The notes under the pieces were generated by a model that saw only the letters and a program-made list of their open reading frames with translations, was not told the origin of the DNA and did no database searches. From NCBI RefSeq assembly GCF_014697125.1, contig NZ_JACJRG010000038.1, forward strand, positions 1-55,714: a stretch of 55,714 bases of DNA, read 5' to 3'. A program made the position numbers and the translations under genes. The stretch is from Anabaena minutissima FACHB-250 (GTDB lineage Bacteria; Cyanobacteriota; Cyanobacteriia; Cyanobacteriales; Nostocaceae). This document shows, in pieces, positions 53,648-55,714 of this stretch. Position 1 is the first letter of the stretch; the number at the start of each line of letters is the position of its first letter.

Positions 53648-54835
53648 ATGTTAAGTTACAAACAAGCTGTAAACATTACTACTCATCAACAGTGCGACAC
53701 ATACGCCTGGTTTTCGCAACGTGCTTGGGTGGAAATTGACTTAGAGGCGTTGACGCATAATGTCAAACAAATCAAGCAATGTTTATCACCACATACCCAA
53801 TTGATGGCAGTAGTCAAAGCAGATGCTTATGGTCATGGTGCAGTTACAGTTGCGGAAATAGTATTACAAGCAGGTGCGAGTTGGTTGGGAGTTGCTACAG
53901 TTCCTGAAGGTATTCAACTCAGAGAAAGCGGCATAACAGCACCCATTTTGATTTTAGGTGCAACCCACACACCAGAACAAATTCATGCGATCGCTCACTG
54001 GCATCTCCAGCCAACAATAGGTAGTCCCCAACAAGCTTTAATATTTTCTCAAACTTTAGAGAATATTCAGTATGGTTCTCCCATCCCTGTACATATCAAG
54101 CTAGATACAGGAATGTCTAGGTTAGGAACTAATTGGCAAGAAGCAGGGAAATTTGTACAGTTAGTAGACCGTCTACCACATCTTGATATTGCCAGTATTT
54201 ACTCCCACCTGGCCACAGCCGACAGCCCCGATACGTTAATTATGCAACAACAGCATCAAAGATTTGAGGAGGCGATCGCTCAAATCAAAGCTTTAGGTAT
54301 CAAAATTCCTAGCTTACACTTAGCAAACTCAGCCGCCACTCTCGCAGATTCAACATTACACTACGACCTAGTGCGTGTTGGTCTAGCTATGTATGGACTA
54401 TACCCAGAACTACATTTACAAAACAAGATCAACCTCAAACCTGTTCTCCAACTCAATGCACGAGTCACCCACGTCAAAACAATTGCTGCGGGTACAGGTG
54501 TCAGCTATGGTCATAAATTTATTGCTCCTAGTGAAATACGCCTAGCTGTTGTTGGTATTGGTTATGCGGATGGCGTACCACGTAATCTTTCAAACAAGTT
54601 GCAGGTATTAATTCGTGGTCAGCGAGTACCACAAATCGGCACAATCACAATGGATCAGCTAATGATAGATGTAACTAGTGTTCCAGATGTACAAGAAGGT
54701 GAAGTTGTTACTTTACTTGGTGAACAAGGCAATCAAAAAATTACAGCCGATGATTGGGCAGAAGAATTAAAGACTATTTCCTGGGAAATTCTGTGCGGAT
54801 TCAAACATCGCCTGCCTCGTGTGGCAGTAATGTAG
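53648..54835 (+). CDS. alr: Alanine racemase
   Basis: A 395-residue PLP enzyme that makes D-alanine for peptidoglycan. The PLP lysine lies in LMAVVKADAYGHGAVTVAEI and the second catalytic residue Tyr in GTGVSYGHKFIAPSEIRLAV. Other motifs: HIKLDTGMSRLGTNW and DQLMIDVTSVPDVQEGEVVT. A good GGGAGGAGAA site lies just ahead of the ATG. It is followed by tRNA-Leu about 90 bases downstream. Confidence 0.95.
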   Translation: MLSYKQAVNITTHQQCDTYAWFSQRAWVEIDLEALTHNVKQIKQCLSPHTQLMAVVKADAYGHGAVTVAEIVLQAGASWLGVATVPEGIQLRESGITAPILILGATHTPEQIHAIAHWHLQPTIGSPQQALIFSQTLENIQYGSPIPVHIKLDTGMSRLGTNWQEAGKFVQLVDRLPHLDIASIYSHLATADSPDTLIMQQQHQRFEEAIAQIKALGIKIPSLHLANSAATLADSTLHYDLVRVGLAMYGLYPELHLQNKINLKPVLQLNARVTHVKTIAAGTGVSYGHKFIAPSEIRLAVVGIGYADGVPRNLSNKLQVLIRGQRVPQIGTITMDQLMIDVTSVPDVQEGEVVTLLGEQGNQKITADDWAEELKTISWEILCGFKHRLPRVAVM

Positions 54836-54926
54836 TTAGCAATATTGGGCATTGGGTATTAGTGATTGATTTTTAACTATTCCCTATTTCCTCAAAATAT
54901 ATGTTATATTCGTGTAGTCGTATGAT

Positions 54927-55008
54927 GCGGATGTGGCGGAATTGGCAGACGCGCTAGATTTAGGTTCTAGTTCCGAGAGGAGTGAAGGTTCAAGTCCTTT
55001 CATCCGCA
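54927..55008 (+). tRNA. tRNA-Leu (anticodon UAG)
   Basis: An 82-base tRNA. The acceptor arms GCGGATG and CATCCGC pair fully. The anticodon stem CTAGA/TCTAG encloses the loop TTTAGGT with anticodon TAG. A variable arm is present (class II tRNA), and the T arm reads AAGGTTCAAGTCCTTT. The 3' CCA is not encoded. Confidence 0.95.
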
Positions 55009-55021
55009 TAACAGTCTAAAT

Positions 55022-55079
55022 AAAAAAGTATAAAGGGGTTTTAAGCAAGTGTTCACTTAAAACCCCTTTATACTTTTTT
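55022..55079. terminator. Bidirectional terminator
   Basis: A perfect 24-base inverted repeat (55022-55045 with 55056-55079) around a 10-base loop, with A-run and T-run ends, so it can stop transcription on both strands: tRNA-Leu from the left and the glyQ fragment from the right. Confidence 0.9.
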
Positions 55080-55259
55080 TAGAATTTCTCATGAATTAAA
55101 TTAATGTCAAACGCCCTAGCCAAGAGGTCATGTGGGTTACAACTAAACCACATTTCGGCAAGCTCAATGACCACAAGTATCTTTCATATACGATTAATTG
55201 ACTGTACTCTGTATCTCCAGAACAGCAAAACTCTTTGTAGGGAGAAGAAGTTGCTGTTA

Positions 55260-55496
55260 TTACAGGAAAACAGGGGAGTCTGAATCGTGGGACAGTAAAG
55301 ACCATATATATAGCCTCAAAGCTTCAGGACAAGGTTCGACATAAGCAACAGACCAAGGTTCTGGTCCTAAAGCGCGTAAGAAAGTATGAGGATTTTTAGT
55401 ACCTGCACCCTTCTCCATATCGTAAGGCTGGGCAATCAAACAACCATGAGCAGACCAAAACTGATGCAAAGTAGCTATGACCGACTGAAAATTCAC
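55260..55496 (-). pseudogene. glyQ: Truncated glycyl-tRNA synthetase alpha-chain fragment
   Basis: The first 56 codons (55329-55496) match the N terminus of GlyQ: MNFQSVIATLHQFWSAHGCL, then GAGTKNPHTFLRALGPEPWS up to AYVEPC. The family continues with RRPTDGRYGENPNR; here the frame runs into an unrelated 22-residue tail and stops at 55260. Full GlyQ is about 290-300 residues and is essential, so an intact copy must exist elsewhere. No intron boundary motif is seen at the break. It is best read as a partial duplicate. Confidence 0.8.
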
Positions 55497-55610
55497 GCTT
55501 TTTTCTCCTTGAGTCAGGACAGTGGATACAAAATTGTTCCCTAGAAAGCCCTACTGTAGCGAGTTTAGAGGAGACAGAAAAGAGTGAGCAAACTTTTTCA
55601 AAAAAAAGAG

Positions 55611-55639
55611 TTGACAATCTTGTGGAGGTTAGATATATT
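55611..55639 (+). promoter_or_regulatory. Strong sigma-70-type promoter
   Basis: TTGACA (55611-55616), a 17-base spacer, and TATATT (55634-55639). It is the best consensus promoter I found in the window. The expected start near 55646 opens a GC-rich stretch quite unlike the spacers around it. Confidence 0.7.
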
Positions 55640-55645
55640 GGATAA

Positions 55646-55714
55646 GTGCCTGAAGGAAAGAGCGCGACGAAGCGCAGTCCGGGGGGCAACCGAACCTTGA
55701 AAAAATTATAGTTT
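55646..55714 (+). ncRNA. Possible rRNA operon leader (partial)
   Basis: The transcript from the promoter would begin GTGCCTGAAGGAAAGAGCGC and contain GGGGGGCAACCGAACCTTGA. The GAACCTTGAAAA block resembles sequence flanking cyanobacterial rRNA genes as I remember it. It could be the leader of a 16S-23S-5S operon starting just beyond the window, but the gene itself is not in view and no search was possible. Confidence 0.4.

Noticed and set aside
55096..55305. Minus-strand ORF of 69 codons beside the glyQ fragment
   Set aside because: No recognisable motif, no ribosome-binding site, and it overlaps the diverged glyQ tail. Probably chance.
55260..55330. Intron or programmed excision element interrupting glyQ
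   Set aside because: No group I or II intron boundary is seen at the break, the remaining glyQ does not appear before the tRNA terminator, and no recombinase gene is in view.

Overview
The window looks like chromosomal DNA of a filamentous, heterocyst-forming cyanobacterium of the Anabaena/Nostoc group. The reasons are the many GCGATCGC (HIP1) octamers, short heptameric tandem repeats, dispersed palindromes between genes, and proteins typical of the group. Those include an alkaline/neutral invertase whose catalytic residues fall at the InvA positions D188 and E414, a lipoprotein Mn-type superoxide dismutase, and a large NTPase/WD40 protein. The species call is inference from memory.

Layout. 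0-5.6 kb: a double-glycine leader peptide locus with four short precursors built on two leader types, an acyl-CoA-dehydrogenase-like flavoenzyme, and a convergent C39-peptidase ABC exporter. Remnants show past duplication. 5.6-11.7 kb (minus strand): GH116 glycosidase, a PIN toxin/antitoxin pair, NAD(P)HX repair enzyme, membrane protein. 11.8-15.1 kb: a fused methyltransferase-BsuBI/PstI-type restriction protein whose 3' end is directly repeated across a small ORF. 15.2-20.9 kb: Nudix hydrolase, folK, a class A penicillin-binding protein, a Crp/Fnr regulator, a truncated zinc peptidase and a membrane protein. 21.4-28.1 kb: a complete branched-chain amino-acid-type ABC transporter (livK-H-M-G-F order) split by a Uma2 gene and by an opposite-strand gene. 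28.3-35.2 kb: histidine phosphatase, glucokinase, a secreted protein, an MntA/HepT pair with a nonsense codon in hepT, phosphoserine aminotransferase, invertase. 35.2-42.7 kb: lipoprotein-type methyltransferase, amino-acid permease, sodA, an M50/CBS protease, TspO.

42.7-47.8 kb is the most interesting part. A 125-aa helical protein ends in a RHIM-like amyloid-type motif (VQIGD), and 23 bp downstream a 1266-aa NLR-like NTPase carries nearly the same motif at its N terminus, followed by a STAND-type NTPase, one membrane segment and 16 almost identical WD40 repeats. This fits a receptor-effector pair signalling through a shared motif, as proposed for bacterial NLR-associated amyloid signalling sequences. 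The pair is flanked by inverted copies of a MITE-like element with CTGACTTTTCACG ends and 10-bp target duplications. One copy carries a second, nested element with its own 7-bp duplication.

47.8-55.7 kb: a Uma2 protein with a changed active-site residue and a 21-bp tandem repeat, a CAP-domain lipoprotein, an EF-hand protein, a further clean MITE copy, a PEP-CTERM metallophosphoesterase, alanine racemase, tRNA-Leu(UAG) with a strong shared terminator, a truncated glyQ 5' fragment, and a strong promoter with a GC-rich leader at the right edge that may be the start of an rRNA operon.
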